The notes: generated by a model from the letters alone, not told the origin. A stretch of DNA of 64,000 nt from Pseudomonas sp. IB20 (GCF_009707325.1 NZ_CP046103.1:930001-994000), one strand, 5' to 3'; positions 37,722 to 49,209 are shown, numbered from the stretch's first letter. Program-made: numbers and translations.

Positions 37722-40451
37722 ATGACTGATCTGTCCCGAATCCAAGGGCCTGCAAGCGCGGTAATTCCGACCCTGGAAGCGCGCTTCTACAGGCCACCTT
37801 TGCCTGACGGCTATGTGCTGCGCCCGCGCCTGTGCGAACGGCTGAGTGCGGGGCTTGCGGGGCGATTGTTATTGGTCAGTGCCCCGGCCGGGTTCGGCAA
37901 GAGTTCGTTGGCGGTGGAGTTCTGCCAGAGCTTGCCGGCGCATTGGCAAAGCCTGTGGCTGGGTCTGAGCCCACGGGACAACGACCCGGGCCGTTTCCTC
38001 GAACGCTTGCTCGACGGCTTGCAACAGTACTTCCCGCAACTCGGTGCCCAATCCTTGGGCCTGCTGAAAATGCGCCAGCGTCACCAACCCTTTGCCTTTG
38101 AAGAATGGCTCGACGGCCTGCTCGATGAGCTGACGTTGCACCTGTCCACGCGCGCGCCATTATTGCTGGTGCTGGATGACTACCATCTGGCCCAGGGCCC
38201 GGTGCTGGATCGCTGCCTGCAGTTTTTCCTCAATCACTTGCCCGATGGGCTGGTGGTCATGGTCACCAGCCGCCAGCGCCCCGACTGGCACCTGGCACGG
38301 CTGCGGCTGTCGCGGCACCTGCTGGAGCTGCACGAACAAGACCTGCGCCTGACCCATGACGAATCGCTGGCCGTGCTGGATCGGCACAGCAGCTCGTTGC
38401 GCGGCGAGGCGCTGGACAACTTGATCCGGCGCAGTGAAGGTTGGGTGGCCGGCCTGCGTTTCTGGTTGTTGGCCATCGCCGAAGCCGGCAATGAAAGCGC
38501 GCTGCCGCAAAGCCTGCACGGTGGCGAAGGGCTGATTCGTGATTACCTGCTCGAAGAAGTCATCGACTGCCTACCGGTTGAGGTTCAAGCCTTCCTGTAC
38601 GACACCGCGCCTCAGGATCGTTTTTGCAGCGAATTGTGCGACGCCGTGCGCGAAGCCCACGACAGCGCTGAGATCCTGCGCTACTTGCAGGCCCACCAAG
38701 TGTTTCTGGTGCCGCTGGACGAACAAGGCCACTGGTACCGTTATCACCACCTGTTTTCCGATTTGCTGCGCACCCGCCGAGCGAGCAATGCCACCTTGCC
38801 GATTGCCAGCCTGCACCTGCGGGCTTGCCGCTGGTTCAACGCCCAGGGCTTGATCGACGAAGCGGTGGAGCAGGCGTTGCGCGCCGGTCACCTCGATGTG
38901 GCCGCCAACTTGGTGCAGAACCTGTCGGAGGAGCAACTGCTCGCCGAGCAGAATGTCGGCATGCTGCTGCGCTGGAAGATGGACTTGCCCGACAGCCTGC
39001 TGATCAGCACGCCGCGCTTGATCGTGCTGTACAGCTGGGCCTTGGGGCTGGCCTGCCAGTTGGATGCGGCCGAAGAGTTGTCCGGCTACCTCAGCCGCTT
39101 CCTGCCGGCGCCGTCGGCCACCGCGCAAAAGTCGATGCTGGCCCAATGGCTGGCGCTGAGCGGGATCATCGCCCGTGGGCGTGGCGACCGCGAGCTGACC
39201 CAGCGTTATTGCAGCGAGGCCTTGGAAAGCCTGCCGCACAAACGCTACGGCCAGCGCCTGATGTGCCTGTCGACCCTGTCCAACCTGGCCATCGTCGATG
39301 CCGACCTGTGGCGCGCCCGTGGTTTGAATCGCGAATCCTTGGAGCTGGCGCAACGCGTCGGCAACCCGTTATTTGAAGCCCTGGCCCATTACGACCGCGC
39401 GCGAGTGTTGCAGGCGCGCGGCGAAATCCTACGTTCCCTGGACGAAGTGCGCCAAGGCCTGCAACGCCTGCACGGCCTTGCGCCTCAGCGGCTCTACGCC
39501 GTGCGCGCGCGGTTGTCGCTCTACGAAGGCTACTTGCTGCTGGTGCGCTATCAGCCCGAAGCCGGCCTGGCGCGTTTGCGTGCCGGTTTGAGCGAGGCCC
39601 GCGCCTGTCGGGATATCAGCGTGTTGATCGGGCACTGCGTGATCGCCAGCTTTGAAGGGCGGCGCGGTGATTTCCCCAAAGCCTTCGCCGAACTCGCCGA
39701 AGCCGAGCGCTTGATGCATATCTGGGACGTGCCGCCGATCTACTACCTGGCGATGATCACGCTGATCAAATGCGAATTGTGGCTGGCCCAAGGCCGTACC
39801 GACCTTGCCGACGCCTGGCTGACCCGCCTGGGGCAGACCTACAACGGCGAGCACGCCGCTGCCGCGCCTGAGTTTCATCCACATTTGCCGCAACACATCG
39901 GGCTGCAACAGGCGGCGTTGGATGCGATTCGTCATCAACCGGCGGCGGCCCTGCAACGCCTCGAAGAGCTGGCGCAGCAGGCGCACAACAGCGGGCGCCA
40001 GATGATTGCCTTGATGGCCCTGACCCAACAGGCGCATTTACTGCTGGAGTGTGGGCAGGAAGCCAAGGCGCGGCCGATCGTGGCCCAGGCGCTTGAGGCG
40101 GGCGCCGGTGGCGCGCTGCAACCGTTCCAGCGCCTGCTGGAAGGCTACCCGGACTGGATGCGCGAACAACTGCGCAAAGACCCGCACGGTTTGTTGAGCC
40201 AGAGCCTGTTGGCGCTGCTGCCGGTGGTGGCTGCTGTCGAGACCTCGCCCACTCACGAAACCCTCAGCACCCGCGAGTTGGCGGTGCTGCAACTGATCGC
40301 CCAAGGCTGCTCAAACCAGGAGATCAGCAATCAGTTGTTCATCTCCCTGCACACGGTGAAAACCCACGCCAGCCACATCAACAGCAAGCTGGGCGTGGAG
40401 CGCCGCACCCAGGCGGTGGCGCGGGCCAAGTCGATGGGCTTGCTGGTCTGA
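37722..40451 (+). CDS. MalT-like LuxR-family transcriptional regulator
   Basis: A 909-residue STAND-type activator. It has an N-terminal NTPase with Walker A SAPAGFGKSS (about residues 53-62) and LLLVLDDYHLA as Walker B. A long helical TPR-like region of about 500 residues follows, then a C-terminal LuxR helix-turn-helix (LSTRELAVLQLIAQGCSNQE ... KTHASHINSKLG). It probably activates the neighbouring DUF1302/DUF1329/ligase genes on sensing a ligand. Start 37722 (MTDLSRIQ) is a judgement; 37689 is also possible, and further upstream the frame enters a REP. Confidence 0.9.
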   Translation: MTDLSRIQGPASAVIPTLEARFYRPPLPDGYVLRPRLCERLSAGLAGRLLLVSAPAGFGKSSLAVEFCQSLPAHWQSLWLGLSPRDNDPGRFLERLLDGLQQYFPQLGAQSLGLLKMRQRHQPFAFEEWLDGLLDELTLHLSTRAPLLLVLDDYHLAQGPVLDRCLQFFLNHLPDGLVVMVTSRQRPDWHLARLRLSRHLLELHEQDLRLTHDESLAVLDRHSSSLRGEALDNLIRRSEGWVAGLRFWLLAIAEAGNESALPQSLHGGEGLIRDYLLEEVIDCLPVEVQAFLYDTAPQDRFCSELCDAVREAHDSAEILRYLQAHQVFLVPLDEQGHWYRYHHLFSDLLRTRRASNATLPIASLHLRACRWFNAQGLIDEAVEQALRAGHLDVAANLVQNLSEEQLLAEQNVGMLLRWKMDLPDSLLISTPRLIVLYSWALGLACQLDAAEELSGYLSRFLPAPSATAQKSMLAQWLALSGIIARGRGDRELTQRYCSEALESLPHKRYGQRLMCLSTLSNLAIVDADLWRARGLNRESLELAQRVGNPLFEALAHYDRARVLQARGEILRSLDEVRQGLQRLHGLAPQRLYAVRARLSLYEGYLLLVRYQPEAGLARLRAGLSEARACRDISVLIGHCVIASFEGRRGDFPKAFAELAEAERLMHIWDVPPIYYLAMITLIKCELWLAQGRTDLADAWLTRLGQTYNGEHAAAAPEFHPHLPQHIGLQQAALDAIRHQPAAALQRLEELAQQAHNSGRQMIALMALTQQAHLLLECGQEAKARPIVAQALEAGAGGALQPFQRLLEGYPDWMREQLRKDPHGLLSQSLLALLPVVAAVETSPTHETLSTRELAVLQLIAQGCSNQEISNQLFISLHTVKTHASHINSKLGVERRTQAVARAKSMGLLV

Positions 40452-40456
40452 TAGCC

Positions 40457-41002
40457 CTACGCTTGCAGGGACTTGTCGACCGTTTGGCTGATCAGCGCAG
40501 CGAAGCGTTTGACGTTGTTCTGGTGCGCAACCACCACGTCGTCGATGCTCGGGCCTGCGGGTGACTGCAAGGTGGTGCGGCAGCTCAGGGCAGGGCGATC
40601 ACCGCCGCCGGTCGGCCTTAGCCGCCACCTCACGTCGAACAACGCGTACTGCCCGGGCACCGAGTCGAAGCGCTGCACTTCAACGCGCAACGACAGGGCT
40701 TGCCGGGCGTTGCTGTTGGCCAGTTGATCCACCAGCGCACTTTTGAGCTCATCCGCCAGGCTGGCGGCCCACCATTGGGTTTCAAGAATCGCCACGCCGC
40801 TGTCGCCTTGGCGAATCACGATCTGCGGCCGGTCGACCTGCGGCGGCACGCTGATGCTTTCGATACGGATACCCGCGGCTTCGGCGCGCGTGCTGTTGTT
40901 CCAGTGCGCCGGGGTCAGGGTGTGGAACGCAATCGGCTCACTGCTGCAGGCCGCCAGTAACAGCAAGGCGGTGACCCAGGTGATTTTCAACGGAAACGTC
41001 AT
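40457..41002 (-). CDS. pqiC: PqiC-family lipoprotein
   Basis: A 181-residue lipoprotein with signal MTFPLKITWVTALLLLAAC (lipobox cysteine at residue 19) and an ABC-transport auxiliary (PqiC/YmbA) domain. It anchors to the outer membrane and works with the PqiB tube. The start at 41002 has GGAG 5 bases upstream; an ATG at 41020 overlaps the pqiB stop and is the alternative. It is last in the pqi operon. Confidence 0.9.
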   Translation of the reverse strand: MTFPLKITWVTALLLLAACSSEPIAFHTLTPAHWNNSTRAEAAGIRIESISVPPQVDRPQIVIRQGDSGVAILETQWWAASLADELKSALVDQLANSNARQALSLRVEVQRFDSVPGQYALFDVRWRLRPTGGGDRPALSCRTTLQSPAGPSIDDVVVAHQNNVKRFAALISQTVDKSLQA

Positions 41003-41016
41003 GGCTGCTCCAATGC

Positions 41017-42678
41017 TCATTTGCGGGGTGGGCCTTGCAGGCCGGTCGGCGCGGCGTTGTCGGGGCGCCCGCGAATCAGCGATTCGGGGTGCCGGCCGAG
41101 GTAATCCGACAGCTCGCGCAAGGAGCGCGACATGCGGCCCAGTTCATCCAGGGTTTGGGTCAGTTGTTCACGTTGCGGCGAGTCTTCGGCCAGGGTTGAG
41201 TTGGCTGATTGCAAGGTTTTGCTCACGTCAGACAGCGTGTTCTGCACACTCGGCAGGGTCTTGGCATTGAACTGGGTCAGGCCCTTGCGCAGCTCGACCA
41301 GGTTACTGTCGAGGTTACCGGCAATGCGCTCGATGGGCAGTTGGTTGATCTTGTTGACGATGCCTTCGAGTTTTTCCTGCAGTTGCTCCAGGTTGCCAGG
41401 GATTGTCGGGATGTTGATCGGGCGCAGGCTCGGGTCAAACGCGACTTTCTCGGCTTTCGGGAAGAAATCCAGGGCGATGTACAACTGACCGGTCAGCAGG
41501 CTGCCGCTGCGAGCCTGGGCGCGCAGGCCATTTTCGATGAACGTGCCGATCAAGCGCACGCCGCCGGCCTCATCGTTGGGGTCATGGTTGGTGGCCTGGA
41601 GCAGCTTGGTATTGGCCTCCCCGAGCAATTGTGGATAAATCACGATGCCGACGTTGATCGGAAAGCTGCGTTTCTTAGCGTCGTAATCCAGGTTGATCGA
41701 CACCACTTTGCCAAATTCAACGCCGAGGAACTCAACCGGCGCGCCGACTTTAAGGCCACGCAGTGCCTGATCAAAGCGCAAGACCATGTATTGCCCTTTG
41801 CCGTTGGGAGGGGCGAGGGCGCTTTGCTGGTCGTCGAATAGCTCATAGGCATGGTCTTCGTCGGCGGGTTTGTCATTGGGGCTGTAGGGCGGCGCTTGGA
41901 ACGCGATGCCGCCGGCCAGCATCGACGACAAGGATTCGGTTTTCAGCGCGAAACCATTGGCGCCGACGCTCAGGTCAATGCCGCTGGCATTCCAGAACCG
42001 CGTGTTTTCGGTGACATACACATCGTTGGGCGCATGCACGAACACCTCGATATTCACCCCTTTGCCTTCGGCATCCAGCTCATAGGCCACGACCTGGCCC
42101 ACGGGGATTTTGCGGTAATACACCGGCGAGCCGATATCCAGCGACCCCAGGCCTTGGGTGTGCAGGGTGAAGCGTTTGCCCGGCTCGCCGTAGGTGATGG
42201 GGGGCGGGTTTTCCAGGCCCTTGAACTGTTTGGCGCGGGTATCGGACTGGCCGATGTCGGCACCGATGTAGTCGCCGGACAGCAAGGTATCGATGCCGGA
42301 CACGCCACCGGCGCCGATGCGCGGGCGCACCACCCAGAACTTCGAGTCTTCGCGGGTGAAGCTTTCCGCCTGCTTGGCCAGCTTGATGGTGGCGTTGACG
42401 CTTTTCTGGTCATCGCTCAAGGCAACGTCGGACACCTGGCCGATCACCACGTTGCGGTATTTGACCTCGGTTTTGTTGGCGACCAGGCCGCTGCCGGTCT
42501 TGAAGTTGAGGGTGATGGTCGGGCCTTGTTGCAGGACGTTGTGAACCACCAGCGAGATGCCCACCAGCACCGCGACAATCGGCACGATCCACACCAGCGA
42601 AACGCTGAAGCGCCGCGTCTTGATCGCGGGCGTGCCAGCAGATGTGCTTGTATGCGTGTCAGTGTTGTGTGGCGTCAT
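41017..42678 (-). CDS. pqiB: PqiB, three-MCE-domain intermembrane transport protein
   Basis: A 553-residue protein with an N-terminal membrane helix (about residues 27-47), three MCE repeats and a long C-terminal helical region (KTLPSVQNTLSDVSKTLQSANSTLA). In E. coli PqiB forms a hexameric syringe bridging the periplasm for lipid movement. It overlaps pqiA2 by 20 bases and is therefore translationally coupled. Confidence 0.95.
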   Translation of the reverse strand: MTPHNTDTHTSTSAGTPAIKTRRFSVSLVWIVPIVAVLVGISLVVHNVLQQGPTITLNFKTGSGLVANKTEVKYRNVVIGQVSDVALSDDQKSVNATIKLAKQAESFTREDSKFWVVRPRIGAGGVSGIDTLLSGDYIGADIGQSDTRAKQFKGLENPPPITYGEPGKRFTLHTQGLGSLDIGSPVYYRKIPVGQVVAYELDAEGKGVNIEVFVHAPNDVYVTENTRFWNASGIDLSVGANGFALKTESLSSMLAGGIAFQAPPYSPNDKPADEDHAYELFDDQQSALAPPNGKGQYMVLRFDQALRGLKVGAPVEFLGVEFGKVVSINLDYDAKKRSFPINVGIVIYPQLLGEANTKLLQATNHDPNDEAGGVRLIGTFIENGLRAQARSGSLLTGQLYIALDFFPKAEKVAFDPSLRPINIPTIPGNLEQLQEKLEGIVNKINQLPIERIAGNLDSNLVELRKGLTQFNAKTLPSVQNTLSDVSKTLQSANSTLAEDSPQREQLTQTLDELGRMSRSLRELSDYLGRHPESLIRGRPDNAAPTGLQGPPRK

Positions 42679-43303
42679 CCAAGCGCTCCTCGTTGTGTGG
42701 GTTTTCCCAGATCAACCGGGGGTCGAAACTCATGGCCGCCAGCATCGTAAACACCACCACCAGGCCAAAAAACAAAATACCCAGGCGCGGCTCGATGGTG
42801 CCCAGCGCCTGGAACTGGACGAGTGCGGCCACCAGCGCAACCACGATCACATCGAGCATCGACCAGTAGCCGATGAGCTCGACAAACCGGAACAGCTTCG
42901 AGCGCTCCTTGCGCGCCCACAGGCTGTTGCGCTGCACGGTGATCAGCAGCAGGGCCAGCGACACGAACTTGATGCCCGGCACCGCAATACTGGCGATGAA
43001 AATGATCAGGGCAATGTCCCAGGCGCCATGCTGCCAGAACTCCAGCACGCCGCTCATGATAGTGCTGTCTGCGCCCGAGCCGAGCATCGTTGTTTTCATC
43101 ACCGGCAATAAGTTCGCCGGCACATAAAACGCAAGGGCCGTGAGCAGGTAGGCCCAGGTGCGGGTCAGCGAGTGCTCTTTGCGCCAGTGCAGGGCCGCGC
43201 CGCAGCGGTCGCATTCGGTGGGCGCGGCGCTCATGTCGCAGGGCTGGCCGCAGGTGTGGCACAGGCACAGGTTGAGCTCGCGGGCGGTCGGCGGTGAGTT
43301 CAT
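42659..43303 (-). CDS. PqiA-like membrane protein, second half-length copy
   Basis: A 214-residue paraquat-inducible protein A domain: an N-terminal zinc ribbon (CHTCGQPCD ... CDRCGAAL) followed by four helices. The start at 43303 overlaps the stop of the preceding gene (ATGA) and is preferred to 43315. In E. coli both PqiA halves are one 417-residue protein; here they are separate chains. Confidence 0.93.
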   Translation of the reverse strand: MNSPPTARELNLCLCHTCGQPCDMSAAPTECDRCGAALHWRKEHSLTRTWAYLLTALAFYVPANLLPVMKTTMLGSGADSTIMSGVLEFWQHGAWDIALIIFIASIAVPGIKFVSLALLLITVQRNSLWARKERSKLFRFVELIGYWSMLDVIVVALVAALVQFQALGTIEPRLGILFFGLVVVFTMLAAMSFDPRLIWENPHNEERLDDATQH

Positions 43304-43890
43304 AAGGTGTCCCACAGGTCGCGCACATCCCGCCCGGCGATGCGGATCAGCAACAGGCTGAGGGCCGCTAACGCAAACAGGCCGGTGCCGGGTATCACGT
43401 CGAGCATGCCTGCCAGCTTGAACACCGCCACCATGGCGCCGAGCAGGCAGACTTCAAGCATGCTCCACGGCCTCAGCGCTTCCAGCCAGCGCATGCACAG
43501 CTTGAACGCCGGTGAGCGCCTGCCGGACAGGGCGAAACTCAAGACCCAGATCAGCAACAGCAGCTGGAACACCGGCGCGATGACGATGGAAATTGCTGCC
43601 ACCAACGCAATAAAAGTGATCGGCCCCAGGCTCAACGCAACCACTGAATCCCAAAGGGTCGCGCTGTTTTTCAAACCTTGCAGGCTGATGCTCATCACTG
43701 GGTAGAAGTTAGCAAACGTCCACAGGACGGCGGCGGTGACGCTCAGGGCGAGGCGCTGTTGCACCGACAGGCCGTTGTAGCGCTGCAATACGCCTTCGCA
43801 GCGTGTGCACAGGGCTTTTTGATGCTTGGCGAGCGTAACTTTTTCGTACACGCAGTCGCAGTGTTCGCAGATGACCCGTTGATTCGCCAT
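43300..43890 (-). CDS. PqiA-like membrane protein, first half-length copy
   Basis: A 196-residue PqiA-domain protein with zinc knuckles CEHCDC and CTRCEG near the N-terminus and four membrane helices. It is the first gene of the four-gene pqi operon. Upstream lies degenerate sequence, so the promoter is within roughly 43891-43990. Confidence 0.93.
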   Translation of the reverse strand: MANQRVICEHCDCVYEKVTLAKHQKALCTRCEGVLQRYNGLSVQQRLALSVTAAVLWTFANFYPVMSISLQGLKNSATLWDSVVALSLGPITFIALVAAISIVIAPVFQLLLLIWVLSFALSGRRSPAFKLCMRWLEALRPWSMLEVCLLGAMVAVFKLAGMLDVIPGTGLFALAALSLLLIRIAGRDVRDLWDTL

Positions 43891-44062
43891 ATGTCTTGCT
43901 CCAAACGCGATGCGCTGCGGTCTTGGACAGTGCTACTGATTCAATGGCGCTTGAACAGCTTAGCAGTTGAGATGCCGCAGGTTTGATCCCTTCCGGAGCG
44001 GGGCGGGGGTAAGGTCAACCATACTGCGCCTGGAATGTGCCATAGCGCTTGCAGAAACGCCC

Positions 44063-44313
44063 ATGAATATCGAAAAAAGGCGCGCTGATCCGTGAAACCT
44101 TTCCCGTCGGGCCTTTGCAGTGCAACTGCACGATCATCGGTGACCCGGTTACCAAAAAAAGCCATTGTGGTTGACCCGGGCGGTCATCATGAGCTGATCC
44201 TGGCGCGCCTTAATGCGTTGGGGTTGAAGGTGGTGAGTATTATCCATACTCACGCGCACCTTGAGCACCTCCTGGCGTCGGGGCAGTTGAAACAGAGGGC
44301 GGGCGCCCGGTGA
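44063..44313 (+). pseudogene. Truncated, twice-frameshifted MBL-fold hydrolase
   Basis: Reading across frames gives an intact N-terminal stretch of a glyoxalase II-like (YcbL-type) protein: LIRETFPVGPLQCNCTIIGD, then KKAIVVDPGGHHELILARL and IHTHAHLEH. Two +1 shifts lie in A-tracts (about 44073-44078 and 44154-44160). The conserved zinc motif HxHxDH has become HAHLEH, and about two thirds of the protein is missing after residue 70. It is a dead gene. Confidence 0.8.
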
Positions 44314-44329
44314 CCACTCGGCGATAGCG

Positions 44330-44440
44330 TCAGCAGTCCGGGCAGGGCATGTAGTGATCGAACCAGTCGACGATGCGCCGTGCGGCATCGGCGGCGTTGC
44401 TCGGATTGCGCAGCCGATGCCCTTCGTCGGCGTACTTTAC
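44330..44440 (-). pseudogene. C-terminal fragment of an S9/prolyl oligopeptidase-like gene
   Basis: About 37 residues ending at a TGA resemble the end of an alpha/beta-hydrolase S9 peptidase, with the catalytic histidine segment YADEGHRLRNPSNAADA. Upstream of it the frame reads unrelated sequence, so the rest of the gene is lost. Confidence 0.65.
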
Positions 44441-44719
44441 CGGATGTACTGAGCTTCGAATCGGGCTCTTTTCCAAAAGTGACCCGCCGTAAGGGCTCAG
44501 CCCATATCCGCCATCACGTAAATACACCCCGCTTGCGAAAACACAGCCCGCGTTCAGCCTACGTCTGCTACGTTTTCCAAAGCAGCAAACGTGGCCGGCC
44601 TTTTGTCACAGCTCTGGAAACCGCCACGGAATTTTTACCGTTTGTCGCGTTCAAAACTCGGCACAGGCCCATTGCCAATGTCCTTTGCACCACAGAATGA
44701 AAAAGTAGGAGCTCCCTTC

Positions 44720-45496
44720 ATGTTTACTCCGCGTCGTCTTCTTGTTGTTGCTACCGCTGTAGCCCTGTTGTCCGGCTGCGCCTCACCCAATCCTTATGAC
44801 GGCAGCCAGGGGCAGGCTAATAACGGTTCGCAAGGCGGTATCAGCAAAACCGCCAAGTACGGCGGCCTGGGTGCCCTCGCCGGTGCATTAGCCGGTGCAG
44901 CCATCGACCATAACAACCGCGGCAAGGGCGCGCTGATAGGGGGTGCCCTCGCCGGCCTCGGTGCTGCCGGCTACGGCTACTACGCTGACCAGCAGGAAAA
45001 GAAACTGCGTGAAAGCATGGCCAACACTGGGGTTGAAGTGCAGCGCCAAGGTGACCAGATCAAGCTGATCATGCCGGGCAACATCACGTTTGCTACCAAC
45101 TCGGCGGATATTGCCGGCAGTTTCTACACCCCGCTGAACAACCTGGCCAACTCGCTCAAGCAGTTCAACCAGAACACTATCCAGATCGTCGGCTACACCG
45201 ACAGCACTGGCAGCCGCCAGCTGAATATGGACCTGTCCCAGCGCCGTGCGCAGAGCGTGGCCAACTACCTGACGTCCCAAGGCGTTAGCCCGACCAACCT
45301 GAGCGCACGCGGTGCCGGCCCGGATAACCCGATTGCCAGCAACGCCGACGTGAATGGCCGCGCCCAGAACCGTCGCGTCGAGGTTAACCTCGGCCCGATC
45401 CCAGGCCAGCAGTACGGCCAGCCTGGCCAGCAGCAACAGCAGGCGCCTGCGCAGAACAACCAGTTCCAAGGCAACCCGTACCAGCAGTACCAATAA
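44720..45496 (+). CDS. OmpA-family lipoprotein (YiaD-like)
   Basis: A 258-residue lipoprotein. Lipobox LLSGC is near residue 17; a glycine-rich glycine-zipper region (GGLGALAGALAGAAID ... GALIGGALAGLGAAGYGY) follows, then a C-terminal OmpA peptidoglycan-binding domain (VGYTDSTGSRQLNMDLSQRR) and a Gln-rich tail. It anchors the outer membrane to peptidoglycan. The start at 44720 has AGGAG upstream. A strong terminator follows. Confidence 0.92.
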   Translation: MFTPRRLLVVATAVALLSGCASPNPYDGSQGQANNGSQGGISKTAKYGGLGALAGALAGAAIDHNNRGKGALIGGALAGLGAAGYGYYADQQEKKLRESMANTGVEVQRQGDQIKLIMPGNITFATNSADIAGSFYTPLNNLANSLKQFNQNTIQIVGYTDSTGSRQLNMDLSQRRAQSVANYLTSQGVSPTNLSARGAGPDNPIASNADVNGRAQNRRVEVNLGPIPGQQYGQPGQQQQQAPAQNNQFQGNPYQQYQ

Positions 45497-45508
45497 ACGC
45501 AGGCCACT

Positions 45509-45547
45509 AAAAAGGGCGCCGTGCAGTCAATGCACGGCGCCCTTTTT
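45509..45547. terminator. Bidirectional intrinsic terminator
   Basis: A 16-bp perfect stem (AAAAGGGCGCCGTGCA / TGCACGGCGCCCTTTT) with a GTCAA loop, with A and T runs on the two sides. It lies between the convergent OmpA-like gene and the BON-domain gene. Confidence 0.95.
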
Positions 45548-45564
45548 TGTGGCTGTCGTTTACA

Positions 45565-47199
<1,635 letters not shown>

Positions 47200-47200
<1 letters not shown>

Positions 47201-49011
47201 CAGCGCGGGGTGTCCGGCAGGCGTTGAATGTCGCCGCCGACGAACTTCGCCCACGGCATCTGGCGGTCAACGCGCTGGTAGGCGCCGATGCCCAGGCTGC
47301 CTGAGAGGCCGTCAACGCGCGTATCCGGCAGCGCCTTGAGTTGGCCCAGGCGAGGTGCCAGGCGGTAGGCGTCAGCGCCCATCGCGTACAAACGGCCGAG
47401 GCTGCCATTGGCCTGTGGCCATTGCGCGGCAACCTGGTTGCGCAGCGGGTCAGTGGTGTTGAGCAACCAAGGGGTTTCACAGAACATGACGTTGGTCATG
47501 TCCAGGTACTGGTTCTTGTCGCCGCTGGCACTGAACACGTGGGACGTCGCATACACAGGCACGTCACCGGCGTATTGGAAGTTCAGGGTCGGCTTGATCT
47601 GCTGGGCCAGTTGCGGCGTCACAGCCAGGAAGATGAACTCGATGTCCTGGCGGCGCGATGGTTGGGCCGCTACGTCGGTGCCAACAGTGTTTTGCAGGCT
47701 CTTGGCGCGGCCTTCGCTTTTACGCAGTTGGAACAGCTCGGCAATCTGCTGGGCGAGGGCCACTGGCTGGTCGACGTACTCGACGCCGACGACGGTGCCG
47801 CCATTGGCTTCCCAGTCCTGGCGGAAGGCCTTGTAGACACGCTCGCCCCATTCGCCTTTGGGCACCATGGCGGCGGCGCGGTGAAGGCCGTCGGCGCGGG
47901 CGCGACGCGAGACTTCACGGGCTTCGTCTTCAGCGGCCAGGCCGAACTGGAACAGTTGCGGCGGGTTTTCATTCAGTTCGCTGTAATTCAGCCCCAGGGT
48001 TGTGATCGGCAATTGCCCACGCGAGGCGAGTTGTCTGACCAGCGGTTTTTCCAGCGGGCCGACCACCAGTTGCACGCCAGCGGCCTGGGCCTTGGCATAG
48101 AAGTCGTCAATGGAGGACATGCGCGAGCTGTCATAGAACTCGATGACCGGCGGCTTCTGCCCGGCTTGTTCGGCCTGGTAGTGAGCGGCCATGAAGCCCT
48201 CGCGCAGCGCCTTGGCGACACCTGCCAGCGGACCTTCTTGCGGCAGCAGCAAAGCGATCTTGTTCAGCGGTTGGCTGGCCAGTTCCTTGAGCTTGGTCAG
48301 CGGGGTTGGCAGATTGACGGCCGCTGGATGCCCTGGGTTCTGCGCGCGCCAGGTATCGATGGCGGCTTGTTGTTGCTCCAGGGTTCCGGCGCCCTTGACC
48401 GCCTTGGCCAAGCTGATCCAGCCGTCGAGCGTCGGGTTGCCACTGGCTTGCAGTTGTTCAGCCGGCAGCGCCGCAATCAGCGACCAGATGGCGTCGTGGT
48501 TGCTGGCCGCGGCGTCGCCCGTCAGCAGCGGGGCCATGGCGACACGCTCACGCGCGGCAGCCAGGGTCTGGCCATCGGCTTCATAGGCGCGGGCATGCAC
48601 GGTGCCCGTACGGATCTGCTGGTCGGTCGGCAGCTCCTTCAGGCTTTGCAGGCTGGGATGGTTCAGCGCCGTCAACGCAGCCTTGGGCTGGTTGCGAGTC
48701 ATCGCCAGTTCGGCAGCCAGCGTACTGGCAAATACTTGCGCGGCAGGCTTCAGTACATCCAGGGGCACTTGCGCAAGAATCTGCGACGAACGGCCTGGGT
48801 TGTTCTGGTGGTAGGCCAGGTCTGCCGCACTCAGACGCAGCATCGCGGCCTTTTCTGGCGTATTGGCGGAGGTCGCCTGTTCGAGCAGTTGCTCGATACT
48901 GGCATCCGGGGTCCGGGGGAGTTCGCCAAGGCTGGACGAGGGCGAGCTGGCGCAAGCGGCCAATAAGGCAGCGAGGCAGAGGGCGGAGAGCAGCCGCAGG
49001 CAAGCGATCAT
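47200..49011 (-). CDS. lpoA: LpoA, penicillin-binding protein activator
   Basis: A 603-residue outer-membrane lipoprotein that activates PBP1a across the periplasm. The signal MIACLRLLSALCLAALLAAC ends in a lipobox; an N-terminal TPR-like region is followed by a periplasmic-binding-protein-like C-terminal domain (NKIALLLPQEGPLAGVAKAL onward). The start at 49011 has AGGAA 7 bases upstream. It is divergent from rsmI. Confidence 0.95.
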
Positions 49012-49209
49012 GTAAGTGTTCCTGATACCGATCAAGTTAGCGTGGAATTGTACCCAAGCACTGGCCCAGGCGCGATGTTACTGGCGTGAAACCGTCAATT
49101 TAGGTCGTACAAATGTTGCCAGCAGGTATAGACGGCCGACCTCGGGGGCATAGTATCGAGGCGCCTACGCGCTACAATGCGACTTTTCCCAACCATCGAG
49201 GTGTGCGTT

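Larger units (their letters stand above)
43891..44719. other. Gene graveyard between pqi operon and OmpA-like gene
   Basis: 829 bases with no intact gene. It carries two decayed fragments described separately and, near 44460-44520, a non-coding stretch unlike either. The promoter of the OmpA-like lipoprotein gene must lie in the last part. Confidence 0.6.

Noticed and set aside
44441..44527. Upstream part of the minus-strand frame containing the S9 tail
   Set aside because: The residues before YADEGHR do not look like an S9 peptidase, so only the last ~37 codons are called a fragment.
47341..48966. 541-codon plus-strand open frame
   Set aside because: Antisense shadow of lpoA; Gln/Gly/Arg-rich composition typical of shadows.
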